A DNA stretch of 64,000 nucleotides. Source: Hymenobacter cyanobacteriorum (GTDB taxonomy: Bacteria; Bacteroidota; Bacteroidia; Cytophagales; Hymenobacteraceae). Both the position numbers and the translations under genes were made by a program. The stretch spans positions 1-64,000 of the forward strand of contig NZ_JALBGC010000005.1 of assembly GCF_022631375.1 (NCBI RefSeq), read 5' to 3'. The notes under the pieces are model-generated. The model saw only the letters and a list, made by a program, of their open reading frames with translations. It ran no database searches and was not told where the DNA came from. Shown here in pieces: positions 25,069-33,799 of this stretch. The number at the start of each line of letters is the position of its first letter. The first letter of the stretch is position 1.

Positions 25069-25105
25069 AAAAAAAGCGGCAACTGAAATTTCAGTTGCCG
25101 CTTCG
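25069..25105 (-). terminator. Terminator of the nuo operon
   Basis: AAGCGGCAACTGAAA (25074-25088) and TTTCAGTTGCCGCTT (25089-25103) make a perfect 15-base palindrome, followed on the minus strand by seven T residues. It lies about 20 bases after the nuoJ stop, marking the end of the operon after J. Confidence 0.9.
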
Positions 25106-25123
25106 TATTTCAATCAGCTCTGT

Positions 25124-25633
25124 CTAAAAATTCCGCTCGCCCGTCTCGCGCTTGCCCAGCATCACCGAGCCCACCATAGCAGCCAGCAGCAGAATAGAAG
25201 CCAATTCAAACGGCAGTGCATAGTCGCGGAATAACACCATGCCCAGTTTGTCTACCATGCCAATCTGCGAATCAAAATTGGCCGGGTCGTAGCCAGCCGG
25301 GCTCACGTTGCGCAGCGCCGCCACCAGAATCAGCAGCAGCGAACCGCCGGCGATGGCGGCCGCAAACTTGGCCAGCGCCGGCTTGTGCGGCTCAGTTTCC
25401 TCGTTCAGGTTCAAGAACATAATCACAAACAGGAACAGAACCATGATGGCGCCGGCATACACGATGATATTCACCGCCGCCAAGAACTGCGCATTGAGCA
25501 GCAGGTAGTGGCCCGAAAGGGTGAAGAACGTGAGGATGAGGAACAGGACGCTGTGCACCGGGTTTTTGGCCAGCACCACGCCCAATGCACTCAGCAGGGC
25601 CACGAACGAGAGAAAGAGGAAGAGAGGAGACAT
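25124..25633 (-). CDS. nuoJ: NADH-quinone oxidoreductase subunit J
   Basis: A 169-residue membrane subunit of complex I with five hydrophobic segments. Typical features: AKNPVHSVLFLILTFFTLSGHYLLL-type helices (first two), the conserved VYAGAIMVLFLFVIMFLN segment with a helix break, and a short soluble loop. It is the last gene of the operon; K, L, M and N do not follow. The start at 25633 is chosen; the frame extends through the palindrome at 25639 and gives the spurious peptide LRCAQHDK. Confidence 0.94.
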   Translation of the reverse strand: MSPLFLFLSFVALLSALGVVLAKNPVHSVLFLILTFFTLSGHYLLLNAQFLAAVNIIVYAGAIMVLFLFVIMFLNLNEETEPHKPALAKFAAAIAGGSLLLILVAALRNVSPAGYDPANFDSQIGMVDKLGMVLFRDYALPFELASILLLAAMVGSVMLGKRETGERNF

Positions 25634-25638
25634 GAATT

Positions 25639-25746
25639 TGTCATGCTGAGCGCAGCGAAGCATCTTATCACGCTTGCGCCGCTCGGTGTGATTACTAATT
25701 CAGACGAAAGCAGCGGTGATAAGATGCTTCCTTCGTCAGCATGACA
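25639..25746. repeat. Palindromic element in the nuoI/nuoJ junction
   Basis: Left arm TGTCATGCTGAG-CGCAGCGAAGCATC with right arm ending AGCATGACA (25716-25746). The right arm differs from the complement of the left by a short substituted block that is the same in the other three nuo copies. Confidence 0.9.
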
Positions 25747-25751
25747 GGCGA

Positions 25752-26330
25752 TTACGCCAGTTGCGAACGCAGCTTGTCGGCCTGCTCGGGCGTGAGCTGG
25801 ATGCCGCGCTTCGAGCGGTTGTCCGGCGTCACGGGCTCCACCAGCCGGTCTTTGCCGTAGATAAATTCGTCGCGCTCGAAGCGCGGCGGGGCCATTTTAT
25901 CGGCTTGCAGGTACACGGCGGCTTTCGGACAGGCTTCCTCGCACAGGCCGCAGAAGATGCAGCGCAGCATGTTTATTTCGTAGCTCACCGCGTATTTCTC
26001 CTCGCGGTAGAGGCCTTCTTCGCCTTTTTTGCGCTCGCCGGCTACCATCGTGATGGCTTCGGCAGGGCAGGCCACGGCGCAGAGGCCGCAGGCCGTGCAG
26101 CGCTCCCGGCCGGCCTCGTCACGCTTCAACACGTGCAAGCCGCGGAAAACGGGGGAGAAGGGGCGCGTCTCTTCGGGATAGCGAATGGTGACCTGCTTCT
26201 TGGTGGCAGCCCGGAAAAAGTGCTGCATCGTGATGCTCAGGCCCTGGAAAATAGCCGGCAGGTACGCCCGCTCGGCCAAGGTCATGGGCTTCTTTTCGAG
26301 GACTTTGGCGCGTTTGCTTAAGGATTCCAT
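25752..26330 (-). CDS. nuoI: NADH-quinone oxidoreductase subunit I
   Basis: A 192-residue ferredoxin-like subunit that carries clusters N6a and N6b in the peripheral arm. Two CxxCxxCxxxCP motifs: CTACGLCAVACP and CIFCGLCEEACP. The N-terminal amphipathic region (SITMQHFFRAATKKQVTIRYPEE) contacts NuoH in other complexes. It is separated from nuoH and nuoJ by palindromic elements. Confidence 0.96.
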   Translation of the reverse strand: MESLSKRAKVLEKKPMTLAERAYLPAIFQGLSITMQHFFRAATKKQVTIRYPEETRPFSPVFRGLHVLKRDEAGRERCTACGLCAVACPAEAITMVAGERKKGEEGLYREEKYAVSYEINMLRCIFCGLCEEACPKAAVYLQADKMAPPRFERDEFIYGKDRLVEPVTPDNRSKRGIQLTPEQADKLRSQLA

Positions 26331-26338
26331 AGATATTC

Positions 26339-26443
26339 TGTCATGCTGAGCTTGCGAAGCATCTTATCACGTTCGCAAAGCTTTGGGGTAACTAATTCTG
26401 ACGAAGACAGCCGTGATAAGGTGCTTCCTTCGTCAGCATGACA
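26339..26443. repeat. Palindromic element in the nuoH/nuoI junction
   Basis: Left arm TGTCATGCTGAG, right arm 26413-26443 ending AGCATGACA. The most diverged of the four nuo copies (left arm GAGCTTGCGAAGC). Confidence 0.88.
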
Positions 26444-26450
26444 AACAAAA

Positions 26451-27548
26451 TTATTGAATTACGCCGAACGTAATCAGGCCGCCCGTGAGCAGGATGTTGA
26501 AAATAGCCAGCGGGATAAGGATGGTCCAGCCCAAGCGCATCAGTTGGTCGTAGCGGAAGCGCGGGAGCGTCCAGCGTACCCACATGAAGAAGAAGATGCC
26601 GGTGAAAATCTTGGCAAACATGGCCACCACACCCATCAGCACGAAGATGTTGTGCGCCCAGTCGGCCGACAGGCTGGTTTTGTTGGTGAGGAAATCCAGG
26701 AATTCGTACTGGAACGGGTAGTTGAAACCGCCGAAGTACAGTACCGACATCACGGCCGTAGCCACGAATACGTTCACGTACTCCGCAAACAGGTACAAGC
26801 CCATTTTCATCGAGCTATATTCGGTGTGGTAGCCGCCAATCAGCTCGGTTTCGCACTCGGGCAAGTCGAATGGTGTGCGGTTGGTCTCGGCGAACGCGCA
26901 AACGATGAAGATGACGAAACCGAGCGGCTGCTTGAACACGTTCCAAGTGAAGATGTCGCTCAGATGCCAGCCACCGCCCACGTGCGTCTGCTGCAGGGTG
27001 ATTTCGCGCAGCGAGAGCGTGCCCGACATCATCAGCACGGCAATCAGGGCCAGGCCCATGGCCAGTTCGTAGCTAATGTTTTGCGAGGCAGCTCGGATGG
27101 CACCCAGCAGGGAGAACTTGTTGTTGGAAGCCCAGCCACCAATCATAATCCCGTACACGCCCAGCGACACGATGCCGAATACGTAGAGCATGCCGACATT
27201 GATTTCAATGCCCTGCAGGTGAATTTGGGTATCGCCGAATTGCAAAAAGCCGCCAAACGGAATTACAGCCGACGACATCAGGGCCGTAATCATGGCCAGG
27301 CAGGGCCCGAATACAAACAGGGCGCGGTTGGCCCCGGCAGGGAAGAATTCTTCCTTGGTGAAGAGCTTTACAGCATCGGCCAGTGGCTGGAGCAGGCCAA
27401 AGGGGCCGGCGCGGTCCGGGCCCACGCGGTCCTGCAGGAATGCGGCGATTACGCGCTCGGCGTAGGTGCAATACGTAGCAATCAGCAGCGAAATGCCGAA
27501 GGTTGCCAGAACGACGAGGCCTTGCCAGCCCAGAGCGGGGAGAGTCAT
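26451..27548 (-). CDS. nuoH: NADH-quinone oxidoreductase subunit H
   Basis: A 365-residue, eight-helix membrane subunit at the quinone-binding chamber. Conserved loops: QDRVGPDRAGPFGLLQPLADAVKL-type region (first cytoplasmic loop), ASNNKFSLLGAIRAASQ, FAETNRTPFDLPECETELI and the WVRWTLPRFRYDQLM ending. All are diagnostic of NuoH. Confidence 0.97.
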   Translation of the reverse strand: MTLPALGWQGLVVLATFGISLLIATYCTYAERVIAAFLQDRVGPDRAGPFGLLQPLADAVKLFTKEEFFPAGANRALFVFGPCLAMITALMSSAVIPFGGFLQFGDTQIHLQGIEINVGMLYVFGIVSLGVYGIMIGGWASNNKFSLLGAIRAASQNISYELAMGLALIAVLMMSGTLSLREITLQQTHVGGGWHLSDIFTWNVFKQPLGFVIFIVCAFAETNRTPFDLPECETELIGGYHTEYSSMKMGLYLFAEYVNVFVATAVMSVLYFGGFNYPFQYEFLDFLTNKTSLSADWAHNIFVLMGVVAMFAKIFTGIFFFMWVRWTLPRFRYDQLMRLGWTILIPLAIFNILLTGGLITFGVIQ

Positions 27549-27556
27549 ATGTTATG

Positions 27557-27662
27557 TGTCATGCTGAGCGCAGCGAAGCAACTTATCACGTCCGCGCAGC
27601 TATTGATTTAGTATTTCTGACGAAAGCAGCGGTGATAAGATGCTTCCTTCGTCAGCATGACA
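27557..27662. repeat. Palindromic element in the nuoG/nuoH junction
   Basis: Left arm TGTCATGCTGAGCGCAGCGA at 27557, right arm ending AGCATGACA at 27662; the spacer GACGAAAGCAGCGGTGATAA is shared with the I/J and F/G copies. Confidence 0.9.
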
Positions 27663-27667
27663 GGCGA

Positions 27668-28684
27668 TTAGTTGTTTAAGCCACCCAACCGCAGCGGCGG
27701 GTTGCGCTCCAGTTCGCGGGTGGTGCTTTCGGGCAAATCCTGAATTACCTGCGGGTTCACCACCGGCAATTCGTAGTGGTTTTGGGCGATAACCGAGGCG
27801 CGGTTGATGTGCGCCGGGCCTTCCAGCACCCAGTCCGTCGTTTCCTTCTTGTCGAAGCGGCAGGTGTTGCAAATCCACTCCTTCACCTCGCCGTACTCGT
27901 CCTTGCGGGCGGTTACGCGCAACACGTCTTTGCCTTTATACCACAGCGTTACGTTGCCATTGCACTTGTCGGTCTCGCAGTCGCGGTGGGCGTTCACGGG
28001 CTTGGTGAACCATACACGCTGCTTGAAGCGGAAGGTTTTGTCGGTCAGCGCGCCCACTGGGCACACGTCGATGACGTTGCCGCTGAATTCGTTGTCGATG
28101 ATGTTTTCGATGTACGTACCGATTTCCGAGGCATCGCCGCGGCCCAGCACGCCGTGCACGCGCTCGGGCGTGAGCTGGTCGGCGGTGTACACGCAGCGGT
28201 AGCACAGAATGCAGCGCGTCATGTGCAACTGAATGAGCGGGCCGATGTCGATTTTCTCGAAGGTGCGGCGCTCTTCCTCGTAGCGGGTGGTGCTCACGCC
28301 GTGCTCGAAGGCGAAGTCCTGCAGGCTGCACTCGCCGGCCTGGTCGCACACCGGGCAATCGAGTGGGTGGTTAATGAGCAGCATCTCCACGATGCCCTTG
28401 CGGACATCCATTACCTGCTGGTTGATGGTATTTTCCACCACCATGCCGTCCTGCACCGTCGTGATGCACGAGGCCACGAGCTTAGGCATGGGGCGCGGGT
28501 CTTTGGCTGAGCCGGCCGAAACCTTCACCAGGCAGGCGCGGCACTTGCCGCCCGAGCCCTTCAGCGGGGTATAGTAGCACATGGCGGGCGGCACGATGCC
28601 GCCGCCAATCTGGCGGGCCGCGTTCAGGATGGTGGTTCCGTCCGGAACTTCCACCTCAATGCCGTCGAACGTTATTTTAGCCAT
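27668..28684 (-). CDS. nuoG: NADH-quinone oxidoreductase subunit G, short form
   Basis: A 338-residue peripheral-arm subunit. N-terminal [2Fe-2S] domain (PAMCYYTPLKGSGGKCRACL), then the N5 His/Cys region (HPLDCPVCDQAGECSLQD), the 4Fe-4S motif CILCYRC with a later CPVGAL, and a Cys-rich segment WICNTCRFDKK. The large molybdopterin-oxidoreductase-like domain of Escherichia coli NuoG (about 900 residues) is absent. Short NuoG occurs in Bacteroidota as far as I know, so this is not treated as a pseudogene. The start at 28684 is chosen; the extension to 28720 comes from the palindrome. Confidence 0.92.
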   Translation of the reverse strand: MAKITFDGIEVEVPDGTTILNAARQIGGGIVPPAMCYYTPLKGSGGKCRACLVKVSAGSAKDPRPMPKLVASCITTVQDGMVVENTINQQVMDVRKGIVEMLLINHPLDCPVCDQAGECSLQDFAFEHGVSTTRYEEERRTFEKIDIGPLIQLHMTRCILCYRCVYTADQLTPERVHGVLGRGDASEIGTYIENIIDNEFSGNVIDVCPVGALTDKTFRFKQRVWFTKPVNAHRDCETDKCNGNVTLWYKGKDVLRVTARKDEYGEVKEWICNTCRFDKKETTDWVLEGPAHINRASVIAQNHYELPVVNPQVIQDLPESTTRELERNPPLRLGGLNN

Positions 28685-28695
28685 TTGTATAGTAT

Positions 28696-28801
28696 TGTCA
28701 TGCTGAGCGGAGCGAAGCATCTTATCACGCCTGCGCAGCTTTTAGTTAGTTATTTCTGACGAAAGCAGCGGTGATAAGATGCTTCCTTCGTCAGTATGAC
28801 A
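28696..28801. repeat. Palindromic element in the nuoF/nuoG junction
   Basis: Left arm TGTCATGCTGAGCGGAGCGA, right arm ending AGTATGACA at 28801. Same family and same spacer as the other three nuo junction elements. Confidence 0.9.
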
Positions 28802-28805
28802 GCTG

Positions 28806-30146
28806 TTAAGCCAGCACCGCCGCGCCGCGATAGGCCGCGCCGGGCGCCGTAGCTTCTTTGGGATTGGTCACGTGCCACTCGAACTCGTGGCGGAAATGGC
28901 GCACGGCGGCGGCTACCGGCCACGCCGCCGCTTCGCCCAGCGGGCAAATGGTGTTGCCTTCAATTTGCTTGGCCACGCTTACCAACAGGTCGATGTCGTG
29001 CATCGAGCCGTGACCGTGCTCCAAGCGGTGCAATACCTTTTCCATCCAGCCCGTGCCCTCGCGGCAGGGCGAGCACTGCCCGCACGACTCGTGGTGGTAG
29101 AAGCGCGAGAAGTTCCAGGTGTTCTTTACGATGCACGTCGTTTCGTCCATCGCGATGAAGCCGCCCGAGCCCAGCATGGTACCCGTCACGAAGCCGCCGT
29201 CGCTCAACGACTCATAAGTCATCAGGCGGTTTTCGCCAGCTGCGGTTTTCAAGATAAGTTCCTTGGGTAGAATCGGTACGGATGAACCGCCGGCCACTAC
29301 GGCCTTCAGGTCGCGGCCTTTCCAGATACCGCCGCAGTATTCATCGGAGTAGATGAATTCCTCCACCGGCACGCCCAGCTCAATCTCGTAAATACCGGGC
29401 TTGTTGAGGTGACCGCAAGCCGAAATCAGCTTAGTACCCGTGCTTTTGCCTACGCCGAGCTTGGCGTACTCGTCGCCGCCTTCGTTGATGATGGGCACTA
29501 CTGCTGCGATGGTTTCCACGTTGTTCACCACCGTGGGGCGGGCGTAAAGGCCCTGCACGGCCGGAAATGGCGGCTTGTTGCGCGGGTTGCCACGCTTGCC
29601 TTCCAGCGACTCCAGCAGCGCGGTTTCCTCGCCGCAGATGTAGGCACCGGCGCCGGGATGCACGTGCAAATCAAGCGAGTAACCCGAGCCGAGAATGTTC
29701 TCGCCCAGGAAACCAGCCGCGTAAGCTTCGGCAATGGCCTTTTCCAGAATACGCAGCACGTATAACAACTCGCCGCGGATGTAGATGTAGCTGGTGCGTG
29801 CGCCCAAGGCGTAGCTACCCGTAATCATGCCCTCGATGAGTAGGTGGGGCAGTTTCGACATCAACTGCCGGTCCTTAAAGGTGCCGGGCTCCGATTCGTC
29901 GGCGTTGCAGACGAGGTAGCGCGGCACGCCCTCTGGCTTGGCTAGGAAGCTCCACTTCATGCCCGTGGGGAAGCCCGCGCCGCCGCGCCCGCGCAGGCCC
30001 GACTTCTTCACTTCTTCCACCACTTCGTCGGGCGTCATGGTTTTGAGCGCCTTCTCCACGGAGCGGTAGCCGCCGTGCTTGCGGTATACCTCGAAGGTAT
30101 TGATGCCTTCGACGTTGATATGTTCAGTTAATAGCTTGCGGCCCAT
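28806..30146 (-). CDS. nuoF: NADH-quinone oxidoreductase subunit F
   Basis: A 446-residue subunit that binds FMN and NADH and carries cluster N3. Motifs: GRGGAGFPTGMKWSF (FMN/NADH site), GAGAYICGEETALLESLEG, and the N3 ligands ESCGQCSPCREGT with NTICPLGEA. Length and order fit. It lies 30 bases after nuoE. Confidence 0.97.
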   Translation of the reverse strand: MGRKLLTEHINVEGINTFEVYRKHGGYRSVEKALKTMTPDEVVEEVKKSGLRGRGGAGFPTGMKWSFLAKPEGVPRYLVCNADESEPGTFKDRQLMSKLPHLLIEGMITGSYALGARTSYIYIRGELLYVLRILEKAIAEAYAAGFLGENILGSGYSLDLHVHPGAGAYICGEETALLESLEGKRGNPRNKPPFPAVQGLYARPTVVNNVETIAAVVPIINEGGDEYAKLGVGKSTGTKLISACGHLNKPGIYEIELGVPVEEFIYSDEYCGGIWKGRDLKAVVAGGSSVPILPKELILKTAAGENRLMTYESLSDGGFVTGTMLGSGGFIAMDETTCIVKNTWNFSRFYHHESCGQCSPCREGTGWMEKVLHRLEHGHGSMHDIDLLVSVAKQIEGNTICPLGEAAAWPVAAAVRHFRHEFEWHVTNPKEATAPGAAYRGAAVLA

Positions 30147-30176
30147 AGTAGTAAGCGTTGTGCTGATGGCCAGCTT

Positions 30177-30749
30177 TTAGTAATTCTTCAGAGAGTTCGG
30201 AAGGCCCGTTTCCTCCCAAGGCAGGATGGGGCGATGAACCAGACCCTTCAATTCGTTCAGCATGGCATCCACTGCTTCCGGGGTGTCGAGTTGCTCGTAG
30301 TATTTCTCGCGCACCTGTACAATGGGAGCGAAGCCGCAGGCGGCCAGGCACTCCACTTCCTTCAAGGTGAAAGTGCCGTCGGGCGAGGTGCCGCCTACTT
30401 TGGCGCCGGTAATGCGCTCCAGATGGGCCGTCAACTCATCGGAACCGCGCAGCATGCAGGGGCCGGTGCGGCAGATTTCCAGCACGTGCTTGCCAACCGG
30501 TTTGAGGTTGTATTGTGTGTAGAAAGACGAGACTTCGTACACTTCAATCGGCTTGATTTTTAGGGTTTCCGCCACCAGGTCCTGCACCTCGGGGCTTACC
30601 CAGCCGCCGAATTCGGCTTGCGCGATGTGCAGAATCGGCAGCAGGGCCGACTTGCTCCGGTCTTCCGGATAGTGCGTAAGCAGGCGCTTGATTTCCGCCT
30701 GGGCAGCGGGAGAGAATTGCGGTTTGTTGGGCGCGGTGGTCGGCTCCAT
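30177..30749 (-). CDS. nuoE: NADH-quinone oxidoreductase subunit E
   Basis: A 190-residue thioredoxin-fold [2Fe-2S] subunit (cluster N1a). Ligand pattern: CRTGPCMLRG and, about 40 residues later, ECLAACGFAP. N-terminal helices include LPILHIAQAEFGGWVSPE. The ATG at 30749 is chosen over a TTG at 30767. Confidence 0.95.
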   Translation of the reverse strand: MEPTTAPNKPQFSPAAQAEIKRLLTHYPEDRSKSALLPILHIAQAEFGGWVSPEVQDLVAETLKIKPIEVYEVSSFYTQYNLKPVGKHVLEICRTGPCMLRGSDELTAHLERITGAKVGGTSPDGTFTLKEVECLAACGFAPIVQVREKYYEQLDTPEAVDAMLNELKGLVHRPILPWEETGLPNSLKNY

Positions 30750-30770
30750 AGCAGTCAATTTCAACAAAAA

Positions 30771-32033
30771 CTAAGCGTCCAGCTCGCCGGCGATGACGTT
30801 CATGGACGAGAGAATGACAATGGCGTCCGACAGCGTCGTACCCACGGCCATTTCGGGATAAGCCTGGTAATATATGAAGCAGGGCCGGCGGAAGTGCAGG
30901 CGGTAGGGCGTGCGGCCCCCATCCGAAATCAGGTAAAAGCCCAGTTCGCCGTTGCCGCCTTCCACCGAGTGATATACCTCGCCAACCGGCGCATCAATTT
31001 CGCCCATCACGATTTTGAAGTGGTAAATCAGTGCCTCCATGTTCTTGTATACTTCCGGCTTGGTGGGCAGGTAGTAGTGCGGGGCGTCGGCGTGGTAGGG
31101 GCCGTCGGGCAGCTTATCAACGGCTTGGTTGATGATGCGCAGGCTCTGCCAGATTTCCTCGTTGCGCACGATGAAACGGTCGTAAGTGTCGCCGTTCGTA
31201 CCCACCGGAATGTCGAACTCGAAGTCTTCGTAGCTCGAATACGGGTTCATGGCGCGCACGTCGTAGTCGACGCCGGCGGCCCGCAGGTTGGGGCCGGTGA
31301 AGCCGTAGCTCAACGCCTTTTCCGCCGAAATCGGGCCCACGTTCACCACGCGGTCCATGAAAATGCGGTTGCGGTTGAACATGTTCTCGAACTCCTTCAT
31401 CACCGCCGGGAAGCTTTTCAGCCAGGCGCGGAGCTTGTCGAGGGCGGCGGGGGAGAGGTCGCGCTCCATGCCGCCCACGCGGCCCATGTTGGTGGTGAGG
31501 CGGGCACCGCACACCTCCTCGTAGATTTCGTAAATCTTCTCGCGCTCCTGGAACACGTAGAGGAAGCCGGTGAAGGCCCCGGTATCCACACCCAGAATCG
31601 AGTTGCAGATAAGGTGGTCAGCAATGCGCGCCAACTCCATCATAATCACCCGAATGTATTGCGCACGCTTCGGTACGGTCACGCCGAGTAGTTTTTCCAC
31701 CGTCATGTGCCAGCCCAGGTTGTTGATGGGCGACGAACAGTAGTTCATCCGGTCGGTGAGGGTGGTAATCTGGTAGAACGGCTTGCGCTCGGCCAGCTTC
31801 TCGAAGGCCCGGTGGATGTAGCCGATGGTGGGCACACCCGACACAATGCGCTCGCCATCCATTTGCAGGATGTTCTGGAAAATGCCGTGCGTGGCGGGGT
31901 GCGTCGGGCCCAGGTTCAGCGTCGTCAGCTCCTGGCTGAAGTCGTTGAGAATGGGCATCAGCTGGCCGGGGCGCTGGGCAGCGGCCTCTTCTTGAATCTT
32001 GTGGGTGCCTGCCAGGGCGTCGTTTACTGCCAT
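30771..32033 (-). CDS. nuoD: NADH-quinone oxidoreductase subunit D
   Basis: A 420-residue subunit derived from NiFe-hydrogenase large subunits, lining the quinone pocket. Motifs: NLGPTHPATHGIFQNILQMD (quinone-site histidine region), YIHRAFEKLAE, DRMNYCSSP, ARIADHLI, GRVGGMERDL. NuoC and NuoD are separate genes, not a fusion. Confidence 0.97.
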   Translation of the reverse strand: MAVNDALAGTHKIQEEAAAQRPGQLMPILNDFSQELTTLNLGPTHPATHGIFQNILQMDGERIVSGVPTIGYIHRAFEKLAERKPFYQITTLTDRMNYCSSPINNLGWHMTVEKLLGVTVPKRAQYIRVIMMELARIADHLICNSILGVDTGAFTGFLYVFQEREKIYEIYEEVCGARLTTNMGRVGGMERDLSPAALDKLRAWLKSFPAVMKEFENMFNRNRIFMDRVVNVGPISAEKALSYGFTGPNLRAAGVDYDVRAMNPYSSYEDFEFDIPVGTNGDTYDRFIVRNEEIWQSLRIINQAVDKLPDGPYHADAPHYYLPTKPEVYKNMEALIYHFKIVMGEIDAPVGEVYHSVEGGNGELGFYLISDGGRTPYRLHFRRPCFIYYQAYPEMAVGTTLSDAIVILSSMNVIAGELDA

Positions 32034-32051
32034 GATATGAGTATCAGGGGC

Positions 32052-32612
32052 CTAGCGGCCGAAAAACAGGTCGGTTTTGTCTTCGCGGGTACCGTCTTCG
32101 ACGGGGTATTCGCGGCGCATCGGGTGGTAGTCCATATCCTCCACGTTGAGGATGCGAATGAGATTTGGGTGGCCGGTGAAGATGACGCCGAAGAAATCGT
32201 AGGCCTCGCGCTCCATCCAATTGGCGGTGTTGTAAAGGTCCGTCAGGGTCGGCACCACCGGGTCAGCAATGGGGAAGAAGATTTTCAGGCGTAGCCGGAT
32301 ATTCTTCGTCATGCTGTGCAGGTGGTAAATCATGCCTAGCTCCTTGCCCGAATTCTCGGGGTAGTTGATACCGCACATGGTGGTCAGGAAGTGGAATTTC
32401 AATTCCTGGTCCTGTTGCAGGCCGGCGATGATTTCGTGGATTTTCTCCCGCGTAGTCGTCGCCGTCAGCAAGCCGTAGGGCTCGTGCACATCGGTAAACG
32501 TCGCCTCGCCAAACAAACGGTGCAACAGCGCCAGCACCTGAGCGTTCTGGGCCTTTATCGGGTCTTCGGCAACGGGCGCTTCGGGAGCGGCAGCAGATTC
32601 CTGAGGATTCAT
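32052..32612 (-). CDS. nuoC: NADH-quinone oxidoreductase subunit C
   Basis: A 186-residue subunit with the 30-kDa family signature: NWMEREAYDFFGVIFTGHPNLIRIL, then MDYHPMRREYPVED. It joins NuoB and NuoD near the quinone site. The first ~25 residues are a low-complexity Ala/Glu-rich tail. Confidence 0.95.
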   Translation of the reverse strand: MNPQESAAAPEAPVAEDPIKAQNAQVLALLHRLFGEATFTDVHEPYGLLTATTTREKIHEIIAGLQQDQELKFHFLTTMCGINYPENSGKELGMIYHLHSMTKNIRLRLKIFFPIADPVVPTLTDLYNTANWMEREAYDFFGVIFTGHPNLIRILNVEDMDYHPMRREYPVEDGTREDKTDLFFGR

Positions 32613-32684
32613 TCGGGAGTGGTATTAGCCAGCTAATCGGAAAAAGGCAGCCTTTCTATCCGACTACTGACTACCTGATACAGA

Positions 32685-33242
32685 CTATTTAATGTTATAA
32701 GATGCCAGCAAAGCTTGATATTCAGGGGCGTTGCGGCGGCGAAATGATTCGCTGCGGGCGAGGTCCTGCACGCGCATCAGGCCGTCGAGCACCTGCTCGG
32801 GGCGGGGCGGGCAGCCGGGCACGTACACATCAACCGGGATGATGCGGTCGATGCCTTGCAGCACCGAGTACGAGTCGAAAATGCCGCCCGAGCAGGCACA
32901 GGCGCCCATGGCCAGCACCCAGCGGGGCTCGGCCATTTGCTCATACACCTGCTTCACGATGGGTGCCATTTTCTTAGCGATGGTGCCCATTACCATCAGC
33001 AAATCGGCTTGGCGGGGCGAGAAGCTGGGACGTTCGGAGCCAAAGCGGGAGATGTCGTAGTGCGAGCCCATGGTGGCCATGAACTCGATGCCGCAACAGG
33101 AGGTGGCGAAGGGCAGGGGCCAGAGCGAGTTGGCACGGGCTATGCCCACTACTTTCTCCAGCGACGTGGCAAAGAAGCCAGCGCCCTCGACGCCCTCGGG
33201 GGCCTCAACGGTTTTTATTTCAGGAACTCGGTTATCAGCCAT
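32685..33242 (-). CDS. nuoB: NADH-quinone oxidoreductase subunit B
   Basis: A 185-residue subunit that holds cluster N2, the last electron donor to quinone. The unusual tandem-cysteine ligand pair is in ATSCCGIEF; the other ligands are in GACACSGG and PGCPPRPE. The ATG at 33242 is chosen over one five codons upstream. Confidence 0.97.
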   Translation of the reverse strand: MADNRVPEIKTVEAPEGVEGAGFFATSLEKVVGIARANSLWPLPFATSCCGIEFMATMGSHYDISRFGSERPSFSPRQADLLMVMGTIAKKMAPIVKQVYEQMAEPRWVLAMGACACSGGIFDSYSVLQGIDRIIPVDVYVPGCPPRPEQVLDGLMRVQDLARSESFRRRNAPEYQALLASYNIK

Positions 33243-33262
33243 AGTTATAGGAGACAAGCAGA

Positions 33263-33724
33263 TTAAGCGGCTTTCGCCACTTGGGCGGGCCGGTTTTCTA
33301 ACACCGGCGTTGCGGCGAAAGTTTGGCGCTCAGGCGCTTCGTTCCAGCGCAAAATGCCCTTTTTGATGATGTAGAAGAAGCCCGCCAGCAGCAGCGTCAT
33401 GAATACAATCATCTCGATGAAACCGGCGCGGCCGAGGGCACGGAAATTCACGGCCCAAGGGTACATGAAGATGACTTCGACGTCGAAAAGCACGAAAACG
33501 ATGGCCGTGAGGAAGTATTTCACTGAAATCGGGGTGCGGGCATTGCCTACCGATTCGATGCCGCACTCGAAAGATGCGTCCTTTACGGTGCTGTGGCGCT
33601 TGGGGCCTACTAGGTGCGAAACCACCATAGCGAAGGCCACAAAAGCCAGGGCCAGACCAAATTGAATGACAATGGGAAGATAATCGGAGGGCTGATAATT
33701 GGCAGCCGGCAGGGCTAGGTACAT
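33263..33724 (-). CDS. nuoA: NADH-quinone oxidoreductase subunit A
   Basis: A 153-residue, three-helix membrane subunit; first gene of the operon. Typical FECGIESVGNARTPISVKYF loop and FVLFDVEVIFMYPWAV helix. The C-terminal ~30 residues are an extra Ala/Pro-rich tail. The start at 33724 is an ATG; a TTG three codons upstream is the alternative. Confidence 0.95.
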   Translation of the reverse strand: MYLALPAANYQPSDYLPIVIQFGLALAFVAFAMVVSHLVGPKRHSTVKDASFECGIESVGNARTPISVKYFLTAIVFVLFDVEVIFMYPWAVNFRALGRAGFIEMIVFMTLLLAGFFYIIKKGILRWNEAPERQTFAATPVLENRPAQVAKAA

Positions 33725-33768
33725 AGTGGTCAATTATATAGCAAACAGGCCTCACGGGCGCTGAAGGG

Positions 33769-33799
33769 CAAAGGTAGCGCCCACGGGGTTGGGGCGCAA
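33769..33799 (-). promoter_or_regulatory. Promoter of the nuo operon
   Basis: On the minus strand: TTG (complement of 33797-33799), 20-base spacer, TACCTTTG (complement of 33769-33776). Good match to the Bacteroidota consensus, 45 bases upstream of the nuoA ATG. Confidence 0.7.

Noticed and set aside
27668..28684. NuoG as a truncated pseudogene
   Set aside because: The frame is intact, all Fe-S ligands are present and short NuoG is, to my knowledge, normal in this phylum.
26454..32294. Long open frames antisense to the nuo genes
   Set aside because: They are shadows caused by high G/C at third codon positions; their products have His/Arg/Ala-rich, low-complexity composition and no family features, while the opposite strand encodes complete complex I subunits.
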